A stretch of 64,000 bases of DNA from Providencia rettgeri (GCF_013702265.1 NZ_CP059348.1:2790001-2854000), one strand, 5' to 3'; counted from the stretch's first letter, positions 27,548 to 38,170 are shown. Notes: generated by a model from the sequence alone, not told the origin. Program-made: numbers and translations.

Positions 27548-28465
27548 TCATAATAAATTAAAGTATTTATTAGGCTTAGGTGGTAGTGGTAACTGCTTAG
27601 CATCAATCATATCAAGAGCATTGCGTTCAAGCCCCGTACATAACGCATTCAGTGGCAAGCTGTTATCTAATACATCGAATGGGTCTTCCAATTGTTCCGC
27701 TAATGCATCCCACGCTAAAAACGTATAGGAAACAAACACGGAAACCAAAGGCGTCATATAATGTAAATCCCCCACCAGTGCAAACGGTAATAATGTACAA
27801 AATAAATAGACCGTACGTTGCAGGATCAGTGTATAAGCGAAAGGGATCGGCGTATTCGAAATACGTTCACAGCCGCCTAAAACTTCAGATAACCCGTTCA
27901 CATCTTTATTGATGGACTGAAACAGAACATCACTGATCAGATTGTTATCTCGTAATGCCCCCACACTCAAACCAATATGCATAAGAATTCGGCTGGTCGG
28001 AAAAGGGCTTTTAATGACATCTAAAAAAACATCCCGTGGCAATAAACGATACAAATCGATATTTGGGTTAGTGCGTCTAAGTTCGTGATTTAAGCTCCAA
28101 CTAAACGCAATCAACAAATTAGCAAATGTGCGATGCGCTTCAGGATCATTCGGTAATAATCCTTTTATGTTTCTTAAAATATTACGTTGATTGGTTAATA
28201 TTGCGCCCCAAAGCGTTCTGGCTTCAACTAAACGGCTGTAGCAGGCGTTATTACGGAACCCCAAAAAGATAGCTATCGCTATTCCTAATAAGCTAAATGG
28301 GGCTATTGTCAGATGTATTCCTAATTGCTCGTACCATTGATAGATTAAAATAGCGACAATGGACATCATAATATTAAGCGATAATCTAAAGGTGATTTTA
28401 GACAACACGGAACCGTGCCAGTCGAACAACCTAAAGAACCAGTGTTGATGCGGGCGAATGACCAT
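27548..28465 (-). CDS. Bestrophin-family channel protein (YneE-like)
   Basis: 305-residue inner-membrane protein of the bestrophin/YneE family, known in bacteria as anion- or cation-selective pentameric channels. N-terminal WFRLFDWHGSVLSKITFRLS, FLGFRNNACYSRLVEARTLWGA and the C-terminal EDPFDVLDNSLPLNALC are family signatures; four hydrophobic segments are visible. Its ion and role are unknown. It stands alone. Confidence 0.88.
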   Translation of the reverse strand: MVIRPHQHWFFRLFDWHGSVLSKITFRLSLNIMMSIVAILIYQWYEQLGIHLTIAPFSLLGIAIAIFLGFRNNACYSRLVEARTLWGAILTNQRNILRNIKGLLPNDPEAHRTFANLLIAFSWSLNHELRRTNPNIDLYRLLPRDVFLDVIKSPFPTSRILMHIGLSVGALRDNNLISDVLFQSINKDVNGLSEVLGGCERISNTPIPFAYTLILQRTVYLFCTLLPFALVGDLHYMTPLVSVFVSYTFLAWDALAEQLEDPFDVLDNSLPLNALCTGLERNALDMIDAKQLPLPPKPNKYFNLL

Positions 28466-28959
28466 AAATTAATAATAATTGAAAGGATAGTTATGTGTGA
28501 TGATTATCACATAAATTATTTCGGCAATCCATATGATGAGCTCATCGATTTACTCATCTTAAGCTAAATAGTTTAGTGATAAACTATTTTATCTATTCTA
28601 TCATCTATTTATTATTTTTCGTTTTTTTAAGATTTCAGGTATTGACTCAAATTTATTTATAATTAACTTTACCTAGCCAATACTTGAATTTGAAATACTT
28701 ATTTAATTTAAAATTAATTAATCAGTAAACTAAACAATTGATATACAGCATGCAAATATAATCAATTGATTAATTTTTGGCTATATTTTGATTAAATATC
28801 AGTTAACTAGCATTACATTAAATCAAATTCTTAAGGAACTCTTAATATTGGCGATAATATTACCGTTATCATTTAATCATCATTTAAAAAATGATTAATA
28901 TAATTCCAATTATAAAAAAATTAATAAAATCTTAATTTATTAAGAATGGTTGCTTGTTT
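28466..28959. other. AT-rich gene-free stretch
   Basis: Close to 500 very AT-rich bases upstream of the bestrophin gene (minus) and the ATP-grasp gene (plus). Apart from the two promoter areas that must be here, no motif could be assigned. The composition suits H-NS silencing. Confidence 0.4.
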
Positions 28960-29901
28960 ATGAAAAAAACAGAATATTTTCTAAAAAAATTCCGTGCGCT
29001 AATCATGAGTGACAAAAGTTATCTCACGAATAAATTTATTAAAAAACTAGGGTATTACCCTAACTTTAATGCACCGAAAAGCTTTAATGAAAAAGTGAAT
29101 TTCCGTATGATCCATGACCGAAATCCACTGCATAGTCAATTCGCCGATAAACTCGCGGTGCGCGACTATGTTACACAGACTATCGGACAGGAACATATCG
29201 TCCCTATTCTCGCGACTTATCAACATGTGGATGAAATCGATATCACAAAGTTGCCCCAACGCTTTGTATTGAAATGCACCCACGACAGCGGCAGCAGTAT
29301 TATTTGTACCGATAAATCCCGCTTTGATTTGCAAAAAGCCAAAGACAAATTGTCATTCCATTTACTCAAAAATCTCTATTACATTACTCGCGAGCGCCAC
29401 TATAAAAATATTCCTGCGCAGATTATTTGCGAGGAATATATCGATTTGTTTGAGCAGAAAAAAAGAAAGCTGGTACCCGAAACCTGTCGTATTCACTGCT
29501 TCTCTGGTAAGCCCGCTTACGCAGAAATCGATTATACCGACGAAGATGGCACCGAGTTTATCAACCTTTATGACACGGAATGGCAATTGCAGCCGGTGAG
29601 TTTTGGTTATCCTCAAATGCTAGAACCAGTCAGTGAGCCAACCCAATTTAGAGAAATGCTGAGACTGGCCGAAATTTTAGTGACGCCATTTGATTACTGC
29701 CGAGCTGACTTTTTAATGGCAGAAAACAAACTCTATTTTAGTGAACTCACCTTTGCACCCAATGCGGGACGTACCGTGATCAGCCCACTCTCTTGGGACT
29801 TTAAACTTGGGGAGCTGTGGGAGCAGAAAATCACAACGCCAAACATGCTTCATTCACACCAACCTGAGCTTGCTCTCGCCAATCTTAATAAGAAAAAATA
29901 G
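28960..29901 (+). CDS. TupA-like ATP-grasp protein (surface polysaccharide modification)
   Basis: 313-residue protein of the TupA-like ATP-grasp family, usually found in capsule or teichuronopeptide loci where members are thought to ligate amino acids to sugars. Family stretches: PKSFNEKVNFRMIHDRNPL, FVLKCTHDSGSSIIC, ICEEYIDLF, and near the end YCRADFLMAENKLYFSELTFAPNAGR (ATP/metal site). I prefer ATG 28960 to TTG 28954. It is an orphan: no other polysaccharide genes lie in the window. Very AT-rich flanks suggest acquisition or silencing. Confidence 0.82.
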   Translation: MKKTEYFLKKFRALIMSDKSYLTNKFIKKLGYYPNFNAPKSFNEKVNFRMIHDRNPLHSQFADKLAVRDYVTQTIGQEHIVPILATYQHVDEIDITKLPQRFVLKCTHDSGSSIICTDKSRFDLQKAKDKLSFHLLKNLYYITRERHYKNIPAQIICEEYIDLFEQKKRKLVPETCRIHCFSGKPAYAEIDYTDEDGTEFINLYDTEWQLQPVSFGYPQMLEPVSEPTQFREMLRLAEILVTPFDYCRADFLMAENKLYFSELTFAPNAGRTVISPLSWDFKLGELWEQKITTPNMLHSHQPELALANLNKKK

Positions 29902-29905
29902 CCAT

Positions 29906-29944
29906 AAAAAAACGCGCTACTCATTCAAGATAGCGCGTTTTTTT
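29906..29944. terminator. Bidirectional terminator
   Basis: A7-CGCGCTA, an 11-base loop, TAGCGCG-T7: a classic intrinsic terminator that works on both strands, between the ATP-grasp gene and the convergent MFS gene. Confidence 0.92.
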
Positions 29945-29999
29945 GTTTTCATTGCTAGTAGCGAGCGATTTACCCAACTCGGTCAATTTGCCAATCCGA

Positions 30000-31157
30000 T
30001 CAATTTACCAACACACTGGCCTTACGACGTAAACTTGCAATCAGCATATAAATTGCCGTCACTAATAGCACAATAAAGAAGAAGTTAGTTAACCCGCTAT
30101 GTTGTTCTAACAAAGTACCCGCCGCGATAGGCCCCATCGCAGAGCCCACGCTATAACTAAATAACATCACTTGGGTCGCTGCCACAATAAATGACGAATC
30201 CAAGTTATCGCACGCTAAAGTGATCGCAATCGGATACAAGGCAAATGATGACATTCCTAGTAAAGCTAGTGCCACAATCATCACCACATAGTCTGATGAG
30301 ATGTAAATCATGCCCATCGCAAAAACACCTAACAATGACACCATGGCCAATAATAAGGTTTTGCTCATCATTACCGACAGTTTACTGATCACTGGCTGAA
30401 TTAACATGCCACCCAAAATAATGGATGCCATCAGAACGCCAACTTGATCCGTTGTAAAATTATCTTTCTTCAAAGACAGTGGCATTAACCCATAAATGGT
30501 TCCCATCACAATACCGGATACCATACAGCCTATAATGGCGGGCTTACTTAAACGAGTGATCTGCTTAAATGATAATTTTTGATGCAAACCACTTGCCGGT
30601 TGCCCTTGGCGTACCAATAAAGGCGGTAAAACTGCCACAAGCAGTAAACCGAGTACCACAATAAAGGGAACGACTCCCTGAGTACCAATCATACCAATAG
30701 CGAGCTGCCCGAGTGTCGTTCCCCCATATAATGAGGTCATATAGAAACTCAGTCGTTTTGCGCGCTCTTTTGGGTTATCGCCAATCAATAACCAAGATTC
30801 CACCACCACGAAAATCCCTGCTACCGCAATACCCGCAATTAAACGGTTTGGTAGCCAAGCTTCAATCGTCGGTGTCCATGGCAGTAAAACAACCGTTGCT
30901 GCCAACATTAATAGGAAACTAATAAAGGAGAGACGGTGACCAATTTTTGCGATCACGGGCTCAATCATCATTGAGCCAATTAATAAACCAATATAGTAGG
31001 CACTCGCTAACCAGCCTGCATATTGCGTATCAATGCCAAAGCTACCCATTGATAGCGGGATCAAGCTCATCAGGTAACCTGAAGCAATAGCAAATAACGT
31101 TAAGCCTGCAACAGGTACAAAGGTATTGTCGCCTTTACGCATTAACATGGTGGACAT
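30000..31157 (-). CDS. MFS transporter, YcaD-like
   Basis: About 385 residues with 12 hydrophobic segments. QYAGWLASAYYIGLLIGSM and GIFVVVESWLLIGDN are close to YcaD-family sequences. The substrate is unknown. An in-frame GTG at 31163 is an alternative start; ATG 31157 was chosen for its spacing from TAGGA. It is monocistronic as far as can be seen. Confidence 0.83.
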   Translation of the reverse strand: MSTMLMRKGDNTFVPVAGLTLFAIASGYLMSLIPLSMGSFGIDTQYAGWLASAYYIGLLIGSMMIEPVIAKIGHRLSFISFLLMLAATVVLLPWTPTIEAWLPNRLIAGIAVAGIFVVVESWLLIGDNPKERAKRLSFYMTSLYGGTTLGQLAIGMIGTQGVVPFIVVLGLLLVAVLPPLLVRQGQPASGLHQKLSFKQITRLSKPAIIGCMVSGIVMGTIYGLMPLSLKKDNFTTDQVGVLMASIILGGMLIQPVISKLSVMMSKTLLLAMVSLLGVFAMGMIYISSDYVVMIVALALLGMSSFALYPIAITLACDNLDSSFIVAATQVMLFSYSVGSAMGPIAAGTLLEQHSGLTNFFFIVLLVTAIYMLIASLRRKASVLVN

Positions 31158-31762
31158 TTTCACGTCCTACTCTCCAAAAAATAAGGTAAATATTGTGCGC
31201 TGCAGACGTCGATAATCACGGCAAAATTATTCATGAAAATGAATATATTTTAGCGACTAGTGCAGTGATGAAATTAAATAGATGAGGCTAATTTGAGCGC
31301 AATATAGATCTTTCAAGACGGGAATGACAATGAGAAAAACTAATGATGACTAGTAAATTTATTTATGTGAGAAAAATCACGTTTTTTTATGCAGTAAAAA
31401 CCCCTAAAAAATCGCCATAAAAACAATCAAATCATTTATTATCAATGAGATAAACCAATAAAACCAAAACTCCTATCGTTACTTTTTGAAACACAATTCC
31501 TTACTCCTATTCCCTCTTTCAAAATATATTTATCACTTTTCTTAAAAAGAAATCTATTCAAAACTAATTTTGCTAATTAATTAGCCTCAAGCTTATCAAT
31601 ATACTTAATTAGTGGTATTCATTATCTAAACACCCATTTTTATACATTATTATCTTACTTTAATAGTTACCTTCTAATTGCCTTTCTATTGTTTTTGGCA
31701 GTCTTTTGATCGCTTTCTAATAGTCTTCTAACTAGTTTTTGCTGTGGCAAGGCGGCAAATGA
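31158..31762. other. AT-rich gene-free stretch
   Basis: About 600 AT-rich bases between the MFS start and the repeat element behind prpR. No ORF, RNA or clear operator was recognised. The region right after 31170 must carry the MFS promoter. Confidence 0.4.
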
Positions 31763-31840
31763 GCTAATCCCTAGGAGCATACACTAGTATGTGACTAGGG
31801 TTAGCGAGTGAAGCCAACACAGCCACAGTGAAAACTAGGA
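31763..31840. repeat. REP-like palindromic element overlapping the prpR end
   Basis: GCTAATCCCTAG, an inner GCATAC/GTATG pair and CTAGGGTTAGC make a long hairpin, followed by a conserved-looking tail GCGAGTGAAGCCAACACAGCC..AAAACTAGGACGAAG. I recall similar elements at gene ends in Proteus, Providencia and Xenorhabdus. No second copy was noticed in this window. The tail contains the prpR stop codon. Confidence 0.55.
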
Positions 31841-33412
31841 CGAAGACAACCGGCGCCATAAAGTTGTACGACTGATACCAAAATACTCCGCCACCGCCTT
31901 ACGATCCCCATTAAACCTTGCCATCACTTCCTCTAACGTCTCGGTTACTTCCCGAGACTTTGCCGGATTTACCTCTGTTCGCCTTTCTGGTGATAGCATC
32001 TTGAGCATGTCTGGGTTGATGCTTTTATCTGCATAGGCACTACAATAGAGCGCAACACGTTCCATCAAGTTACGCAATTCTCTTACATTTCCAGGCCATG
32101 AATAGGAGAGAAAAAAGTCTCGACAACTGAGAAGTTGCTGAACTCTAAAGGCTGGAAGCGGAAGCTGTAATCCAGCAAAAGCGAGTTTCAATAATCGCTC
32201 TGCCAGCGTGAAAATATCCTCGTTACGCTCTGATAATGCGGGAACTTTCATGCGAAGGACACCTAGGCGATAGAAAAGATCGCCACGGAATCTGCCTTGT
32301 GCTACCCATTCATCCAAATCACAATGGGTTGCACAAATCACACGAACGTTAACCTGTAGAGGTCGATACCCCCCAACTCGTACCACGGAACGCTCTTCCA
32401 ACACACGCAATAACCGAGTTTGTAACGCTATCGGCATCTCACCGATTTCATCGAGAAAAAGGGTTCCGCCATTCGCTAATTCAAACAGCCCTGCACGACC
32501 GCCGCGACGCGAACCAGTAAATGCACCTTCTTCATAACCAAACAGTTCAGCTTCCAGTAATGTTTCAGGAATGGCACCACAGTTAACCGCCACAAACGGC
32601 ATTTGCTGTTTACTGCGTTTTTGCTGATTAAACAAACTGTATTCGTGATGAATAGCTTGTGCCACCATCTCTTTCCCCGTGCCACTTTCACCTTGTATCA
32701 ACACCGTAGCATCTGAACGGGCATACAACATAATGGTTTGCCTAATTCGCTCCATTGCAGGCGATAAGCCAATCAGGTCATTAATCGTGTGTCTAACTTT
32801 TGCTGTATTCTGCTGAGGGTAACGTGATTGTTCAGTTACATGGCGATGGGACATTCTGCTGAGTTCGATAGCATCAGAAAAGGCTTGTCGAATGGTCTGT
32901 GTAGAGTAGATAAAAATCCCTGTCATACCCATTTCTTCAGCGAGATCCGTAATTAATCCCGCCCCCACAACAACGTTTACCCCCATGGCTTTTAGTGCTT
33001 TTAGTTGTGCTCGAGCATCTTCGGCAGTGACATAACTGCGCTGTTCAATCTGTAATCCAAAACTATGTTGAAACTGCTCTAACGCAGGGATAATTTTTTG
33101 ATAACTAATAATGCCAACTTTATGGCTAATTTCCCGAGCCTTCGCCAAGGCCTGCATCACATCAAAGCCGTTAATATTCACAATAATAACGGGAACTGAA
33201 ACATGACTTTTTAAATAAGCCCCATTAGAGCCTGCGCTAATAATCGCGTCACAGTGTCCTTTTTTTAAACGGCGACGAACTTCTTCTGCGGCTTGCTCAA
33301 AACCGATATTCAGTGGAGTGATGTCTGCTTGTGCACTAAATTCAGGGCTAATATCACGAAATAACGTGTAAAGACGAGACACTGACACCGTCCAAATAAT
33401 GGGCTTTTCCAT
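31835..33412 (-). CDS. prpR: Propionate catabolism regulator PrpR (sigma-54 activator)
   Basis: 525-residue activator that senses 2-methylcitrate and switches on prpBCD with sigma-54 RNA polymerase. Domains: N-terminal PrpR_N sensor ([31 protein letters not shown]), central AAA+ domain (Walker A GESGTGKE, the sigma-54 loop [17 protein letters not shown], Walker [14 protein letters not shown]) and a C-terminal Fis-type helix ([17 protein letters not shown]). Start at ATG 33412 follows homologues and GGAG; an in-frame extension to 33544 would cover the activator site. The last three serines and stop come from the repeat element. Confidence 0.95.
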   Translation of the reverse strand: MEKPIIWTVSVSRLYTLFRDISPEFSAQADITPLNIGFEQAAEEVRRRLKKGHCDAIISAGSNGAYLKSHVSVPVIIVNINGFDVMQALAKAREISHKVGIISYQKIIPALEQFQHSFGLQIEQRSYVTAEDARAQLKALKAMGVNVVVGAGLITDLAEEMGMTGIFIYSTQTIRQAFSDAIELSRMSHRHVTEQSRYPQQNTAKVRHTINDLIGLSPAMERIRQTIMLYARSDATVLIQGESGTGKEMVAQAIHHEYSLFNQQKRSKQQMPFVAVNCGAIPETLLEAELFGYEEGAFTGSRRGGRAGLFELANGGTLFLDEIGEMPIALQTRLLRVLEERSVVRVGGYRPLQVNVRVICATHCDLDEWVAQGRFRGDLFYRLGVLRMKVPALSERNEDIFTLAERLLKLAFAGLQLPLPAFRVQQLLSCRDFFLSYSWPGNVRELRNLMERVALYCSAYADKSINPDMLKMLSPERRTEVNPAKSREVTETLEEVMARFNGDRKAVAEYFGISRTTLWRRLSSS

Positions 33413-33471
33413 TGTTCTTCTCCACTGAGTTTGCTCTGCTTGGGTTTGCTTAGCACTTTGATGTTTCACCT

Positions 33472-33487
33472 TTGTTTCATGAAACAA
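33472..33487. promoter_or_regulatory. Probable PrpR activator site
   Basis: A perfect 16-base palindrome, TTGTTTCATGAAACAA, flanked by an extra TGTTTCA at 33462 and TGAAACA at 33501. It lies about 130 bases before the sigma-54 promoter, a normal enhancer distance, and between prpR and prpB. Confidence 0.75.
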
Positions 33488-33613
33488 TACATCGACCCAA
33501 TGAAACACACCAATCCATTGATTAAAAAATGGCTTTCTTGTCACATAAAAATAAAAATTTTTATCCTATTGATATTTAAGGATTAATAATAATTTCTGTT
33601 TTTCCTTCCGTAC

Positions 33614-33629
33614 TGGCACGTCAATTGCT
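33614..33629 (+). promoter_or_regulatory. Sigma-54 promoter of prpBCD
   Basis: TGGCACGTCAATTGCT has the -24 GG and -12 GC at the required ten-base interval and matches the sigma-54 consensus. It lies 75 bases before prpB. Confidence 0.9.
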
Positions 33630-33703
33630 ATCTAACTATAGTTAATAAAGTCACATAGTTAGTGAAAGTCATTTACAACTGATTAACCAACTCTGAGGTG
33701 TTT

Positions 33704-34594
33704 ATGTCTAGCCGTTCCGCAGGTCAAAAGTTTCGAGATGCCGTTAACAGTGAATCCCCTCTTCAATTGGTCGGCACTATCAATGCAAACCATGCACTTC
33801 TAGCTCAACAAGCTGGCTATAAAGCCATTTACTTGTCTGGTGGCGGCGTTGCTGCTGGCTCATTAGGGATCCCCGATTTAGGCATTTCTACGCTGGATGA
33901 TGTGTTGATTGATATTCGTCGAATTACTGATGTCTGTGATTTGCCGTTAATGGTGGATGCGGATATTGGCTTTGGCCCCTCCGCATTTAACGTAGCCCGT
34001 ACCGTCAAATCGATGGCGAAAGCAGGTGCTGCTGGGCTGCACTTGGAAGATCAAGTTGGCGCAAAACGTTGTGGTCATCGTCCTAATAAAGAAATTGTGT
34101 CGACTCAAGAGATGGTTGACCGAATCAAAGCCGCTGTCGATGCCAGAACAGATGAAAATTTTGTCATTATGGCACGCACTGATGCGCTAGCCGTTGAAGG
34201 GCTTGAGGCCGCTTTAGAGCGAGCAAGTGCTTACATCGAGGCGGGTGCCGATATGCTGTTTCCCGAAGCGATTACTGAGTTAGGCATGTATCAGCAATTT
34301 ACTCAACATACGCAAGTGCCTGTATTAGCTAACTTAACTGAATTTGGTCAAACGCCGCTATTTACTTTGGATGAGCTACGAAGTGTTGGCATCGCCATCG
34401 CCCTGTACCCACTTTCTGCTTTTCGCGCTATGAACAAAGCCGCTGAACAGGTGTACACCACCTTACGCCAGCAAGGCACTCAGAAAAATGTCGTGCCACT
34501 TATGCAGACTCGTGAAGAGCTCTATAAATCCATTAATTACTATCAATATGAAGAAAAACTGGATGCGTTATTTTCACAAAATAAAAAACGCTAA
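33704..34594 (+). CDS. prpB: 2-methylisocitrate lyase PrpB
   Basis: Splits 2-methylisocitrate into pyruvate and succinate, the last step of the methylcitrate cycle. 296 residues. The isocitrate-lyase family active-site motif appears as AKRCGHRP, with the metal-binding VDADIGFG and the conserved MARTDA. ATG 33704 has GAGG 5-6 bases upstream. First gene of prpBCD behind the sigma-54 promoter. Confidence 0.97.
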   Translation: MSSRSAGQKFRDAVNSESPLQLVGTINANHALLAQQAGYKAIYLSGGGVAAGSLGIPDLGISTLDDVLIDIRRITDVCDLPLMVDADIGFGPSAFNVARTVKSMAKAGAAGLHLEDQVGAKRCGHRPNKEIVSTQEMVDRIKAAVDARTDENFVIMARTDALAVEGLEAALERASAYIEAGADMLFPEAITELGMYQQFTQHTQVPVLANLTEFGQTPLFTLDELRSVGIAIALYPLSAFRAMNKAAEQVYTTLRQQGTQKNVVPLMQTREELYKSINYYQYEEKLDALFSQNKKR

Positions 34595-34665
34595 TTTCTT
34601 TCCAATCACTCCATAAACCGTGAATAGAGCAAGTTGTAATCTCCTCTGTCCCCTACAAGGAATCA

Positions 34666-35823
34666 ATGATGAATGAGCAACTTAAGAGTACAGGATTCAA
34701 ACCTAAAAAATCAGTCGCCTTATCAGGTGTTACCGCAGGCAATACGGCACTTTGTACCGTAGGTCGAAACGGTAATGACCTCCACTATCGGGGCTATGAT
34801 ATCCACGATTTAGCCACTCAATGTGAGTATGAAGAAGTGGCCTATTTACTGATCCACGATAAGCTTCCTAACCGCACAGAGCTGGCGGCGTACAAAGAAA
34901 AACTTAAGCCTTTAAGAGGCTTGCCGACGAATGTGAAACAAACCTTAGAATCCATCCCTGCGAATACTCACCCGATGGATGTCATTCGTACTGGAGTTTC
35001 AATGATGGGTTGCGTGTTGCCAGAAAAAGATCTGCATACCGTCGCTGGCGCTAAAGATATTGCCGACCGATTACTCGCCTCTCTGGGTTCCATTTTGCTG
35101 TATTGGTACCACTTTAGTCACCATGGTCGCCGCATTGAAACCATGACTGACGATAACTCCATTGGCGCCCATTTTTTGCATCTGTTACACGGTAAAAAAC
35201 CGCCAGCTCAGTGGGAAAAATTCATGCATATCGCCTCTATTTTATATGCAGAACATGAGTTTAACGCCTCAACATTTGCCGCTCGCGTGATTGCCGGAAC
35301 AGGCACTGACTTCTACTCCGCAATTACCGGTGCCATTGCGGCATTAAGGGGACCAAAACATGGCGGTGCCAATGAAGTTTCATTAGAAATTCAGCAGCGT
35401 TATGCCTCTATCGAGGAAGCTGAACAAGATATCGTGGCTCGAGTTAAAAACTCAGAAGTCATTATCGGCTTTGGCCACCCTGTTTACACCTTGGCGGATC
35501 CTCGCCATCCCATCATTAAATCCGTTGCTCTACAGCTTTCAGAGCAAAGTATGAATCGGCATTTGTACACCATTGCCGATCATATTGAATCGGTCATGAA
35601 GCGTGAGAAAGGCATGTTTCCTAACCTCGATTGGTTCTCTGCTGTGGTTTATCACTTAATGGGCATTCCGACTGCAATGTACACCCCATTATTTGCTATC
35701 GCGCGGATTGCCGGCTGGTCAGCTCATGTGATTGAACAACGCCAAGATAATAAAATTATTCGCCCTTCAGCAAACTACACGGGCCCAGAAAATAAGCTTT
35801 TTGTTCCCATAGAACAGCGCTAA
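34666..35823 (+). CDS. prpC: 2-methylcitrate synthase PrpC
   Basis: Condenses propionyl-CoA with oxaloacetate. 385 residues of the citrate synthase family; [13 protein letters not shown], the [18 protein letters not shown] stretch and [16 protein letters not shown] contain the catalytic His/His/Asp set known for the family. Two ATG codons (34666 and 34669) follow AAGG; the second has the better spacing. The gap to prpB is 71 bases. Confidence 0.97.
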   Translation: MMNEQLKSTGFKPKKSVALSGVTAGNTALCTVGRNGNDLHYRGYDIHDLATQCEYEEVAYLLIHDKLPNRTELAAYKEKLKPLRGLPTNVKQTLESIPANTHPMDVIRTGVSMMGCVLPEKDLHTVAGAKDIADRLLASLGSILLYWYHFSHHGRRIETMTDDNSIGAHFLHLLHGKKPPAQWEKFMHIASILYAEHEFNASTFAARVIAGTGTDFYSAITGAIAALRGPKHGGANEVSLEIQQRYASIEEAEQDIVARVKNSEVIIGFGHPVYTLADPRHPIIKSVALQLSEQSMNRHLYTIADHIESVMKREKGMFPNLDWFSAVVYHLMGIPTAMYTPLFAIARIAGWSAHVIEQRQDNKIIRPSANYTGPENKLFVPIEQR

Positions 35824-35837
35824 TTAAGGTAAAAATA

Positions 35838-37292
35838 ATGACCACGCAAACTCAAACGGCTCCACATGTTCAATTTGATAAAGTGATGACGGATATTGTC
35901 GATTATGTTATTGATTTTCCCATCACTTCAACGTTGACATACGATACTGCCTATTATTGTTTACTGGATACCCTAGGCTGTGGCATGGAATCCCTTGAAT
36001 ATCCAGCTTGCAAAAAGCTATTAGGCCCTATAGTCCCAGGTACACACGTCCCAAATGGTACCAAAGTTCCCGGAACACAGTTTCAATTAGACCCAGTCCA
36101 AGCGGCATTTAATATTGGAACCTTATGCCGCTGGTTAGATTTCAACGACACTTGGCTAGCCGCGGAATGGGGACATCCCTCTGATAACCTCGGTGGTATT
36201 TTAGCCACTGCCGATTGGCTTTCCCGTGAAAATCTCGCTAAGGGCAAAAAACCATTAGTGATCCGTGATGTCCTCACCGCCATGATCAAAGCTCATGAAA
36301 TTCAAGGTTGTATCGCCCTCGAAAACGCATTTAATAAAGTTGGTCTTGACCATGTCATTCTGGTCAAAGTGGCCTCAACCGCCGTCGTTGCTCAAATGCT
36401 AGGACTCTCCCGTGAGCAAATTCTCAATGCGGTTTCTCTTGCATGGGTTGATGGTCATAGCTTGCGTACCTATCGACACACGCCAAACACTGGCTCCCGT
36501 AAATCATGGGCAGCAGGTGATGCCACCTCTCGTGCAGTTCGCTTGGCGCTTATGGCACAAAAAGGTGAAATGGGCTATCCAACCGCATTAACCGCAAAAA
36601 CATGGGGTTTTTACGACTCCCTGTTCCGTGGTCAGCCATTTAAATTCCAGCGACCTTACGGCTCTTATGTGATGGAAAATGTGTTGTTCAAAATTTCTTT
36701 CCCAGCAGAGTTTCACGCTCAAACCGCGGTTGAAGCTGCTTTACAATTGCATGAACAACTTAGTTCAATGGGAAAAACCTCTGACGATATCGAGTCTATT
36801 TCAATTCGTACCCACGAAGCTTGCGTGCGCATTATTGATAAACAAGGCCCATTACAGAACCCGGCAGACCGCGATCATTGCATTCAATATATGGTAGCAA
36901 TCCCGCTTATTTTTGGTCGCCTCACCGCCTCTGACTATGAGGACAGTGTCGCTCAAGATAGCCGAATTGATGCGCTGCGAGCCAAGATGCAGTGTCACGA
37001 AGACTCTACATTTACACAGGACTACCATGACCCTGAAAAACGCTCTATCACCAATGGGCTCACTATCACATTAAAAGATGGGCAAATTTTGGACGAAGTG
37101 GTTATTGAATATCCCGTTGGTCATAAACGTCGTCGCCAAGAAGGTATGCCGCTGTTGCTTAAGAAATTCAGAACCAACTTAGCGCGTCAGTTCCCTGAAA
37201 CTCAGCAGTTGCGAATTTTAGCCGCTGCACTGGATAAACCATTATTTGAAAATATGCCTGTTAATGAGTTTCTCGATTTATGGGTGATTTAG
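35838..37292 (+). CDS. prpD: 2-methylcitrate dehydratase PrpD
   Basis: Dehydrates 2-methylcitrate to 2-methyl-cis-aconitate; 484 residues of the MmgE/PrpD family. [37 protein letters not shown]-type and [19 protein letters not shown] stretches are characteristic. It follows prpC after 14 bases. No prpE (propionyl-CoA synthetase) is found behind it, unlike the E. coli and Salmonella operon. Confidence 0.96.
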   Translation: MTTQTQTAPHVQFDKVMTDIVDYVIDFPITSTLTYDTAYYCLLDTLGCGMESLEYPACKKLLGPIVPGTHVPNGTKVPGTQFQLDPVQAAFNIGTLCRWLDFNDTWLAAEWGHPSDNLGGILATADWLSRENLAKGKKPLVIRDVLTAMIKAHEIQGCIALENAFNKVGLDHVILVKVASTAVVAQMLGLSREQILNAVSLAWVDGHSLRTYRHTPNTGSRKSWAAGDATSRAVRLALMAQKGEMGYPTALTAKTWGFYDSLFRGQPFKFQRPYGSYVMENVLFKISFPAEFHAQTAVEAALQLHEQLSSMGKTSDDIESISIRTHEACVRIIDKQGPLQNPADRDHCIQYMVAIPLIFGRLTASDYEDSVAQDSRIDALRAKMQCHEDSTFTQDYHDPEKRSITNGLTITLKDGQILDEVVIEYPVGHKRRRQEGMPLLLKKFRTNLARQFPETQQLRILAAALDKPLFENMPVNEFLDLWVI

Positions 37293-37312
37293 TTTTGTTA
37301 TTTTTTTGATTT

Positions 37313-37359
37313 ACAGACAGTCAAAGGCTCCACGCTATCGAATACCGTTGACTGTCTGT
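37313..37359. repeat. Long-arm inverted repeat after prpD
   Basis: ACAGACAGTCAA and TTGACTGTCTGT are perfect 12-base arms 23 bases apart. There is no T-run after it on the plus strand. It may end or stabilise the prp transcript. Confidence 0.7.
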
Positions 37360-37378
37360 TCATCACAAATAGCACGGT

Positions 37379-37546
37379 TTATGGCATTTGTGGCACAAGT
37401 GAAGAAATATCATCTTGTCCCGTGGCAATATTTTCCGCTGGTACTAATGACGCCATCACTTCTTCCCTTAACTTCGCCACCTCTTCATCAATTTCTTGAC
37501 GCATTTCTGGTGAACATTTTTCTAATAACTCGCTTAACGTACCCAT
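37379..37546 (-). CDS. Short antitoxin-like protein, probably truncated HigA type
   Basis: A 55-residue reading frame whose start MGTLSELLEKCSPEMRQEIDEE matches the N-terminal helix region of XRE-type antitoxins that partner Gp49/HigB toxins. It stops before the helix-turn-helix that such antitoxins normally carry. GGAGG sits upstream, and its ATG overlaps the toxin end by 13 bases, so it is translated with the toxin. Either it is a natural short antitoxin without DNA binding or the remnant of a longer gene. Confidence 0.6.
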   Translation of the reverse strand: MGTLSELLEKCSPEMRQEIDEEVAKLREEVMASLVPAENIATGQDDISSLVPQMP

Positions 37547-37902
37547 AATCCCTCCGGTTTCACTAAGTGGGATGCATATTCTGCATCTGCTGATTTAATC
37601 AACTTGATATAAAACTGATTTTCATCACAACCTTTTTTATTACCTGCACATAACACAATTCCACAACTTCTTGGATCAAACGCAAAACAGACTCGAATGG
37701 GTACCCCCGAAACTTGGATCCTGAGTTCTTTCATATGAATAAATTTAGAAAGTTTTAATCTATCTGCATAAGGGCGCCCTAAATGAGGCCCATATTCAGA
37801 AAGAATCAAAAGCATCGAAAGTACCTTCTTTTTTACTTGATAGTTTTGAATTTCTAACCAATCGTCAAACAAAATCCTCGTTCTTATCGTCCATGTCAAC
37901 AA
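37534..37902 (-). CDS. Gp49/HigB-type (RelE-superfamily) toxin
   Basis: A 122-residue protein; TIRTRILFDDW at the start, GPHLGRPYADRLKLSKFIHMKELRIQ and FAFDPRSCGIVLCAGNKKG are close to Gp49-type toxins, which cleave mRNA on the ribosome. I put the start at TTG 37902, with AAGGAGA 7 bases before; the frame extends upstream but the extra residues are unlike the family. The antitoxin-like gene overlaps the end. The weak TTG start would keep toxin levels low. Confidence 0.75.
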   Translation of the reverse strand: MLTWTIRTRILFDDWLEIQNYQVKKKVLSMLLILSEYGPHLGRPYADRLKLSKFIHMKELRIQVSGVPIRVCFAFDPRSCGIVLCAGNKKGCDENQFYIKLIKSADAEYASHLVKPEGLWVR

Positions 37903-38170
37903 AACAAATCTCCTTACTTTAAGAAAAAAACTCAACCCTCTGGTTATTAAGAAAAACTCATTTTCTAAAAAAATAAAAATCAAATAACCGATTAAATGCG
38001 GTACATGGCTGTTATAACCAAAAAATTAAGTAGATTAAATAAAAAAAGAAACTCGATAAAATGAATGGAAGGCGCTTCGCAGAAATCGTAGCAAGAATAA
38101 AACAGACGAAATAATATCAAAGTAAATTATTAAGTTTTATTTTCTTATTTTGATTGTAATAGGGATAAAA
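37903..38170. other. Gene-free stretch upstream of the toxin
   Basis: About 270 AT-rich bases holding the toxin promoter area. No further gene or operator was recognised before the dbpA terminator. Confidence 0.4.

Noticed and set aside
37313-37359. Inverted repeat as a prpD terminator
   Set aside because: No U-tract follows on the plus strand; kept only as a repeat.
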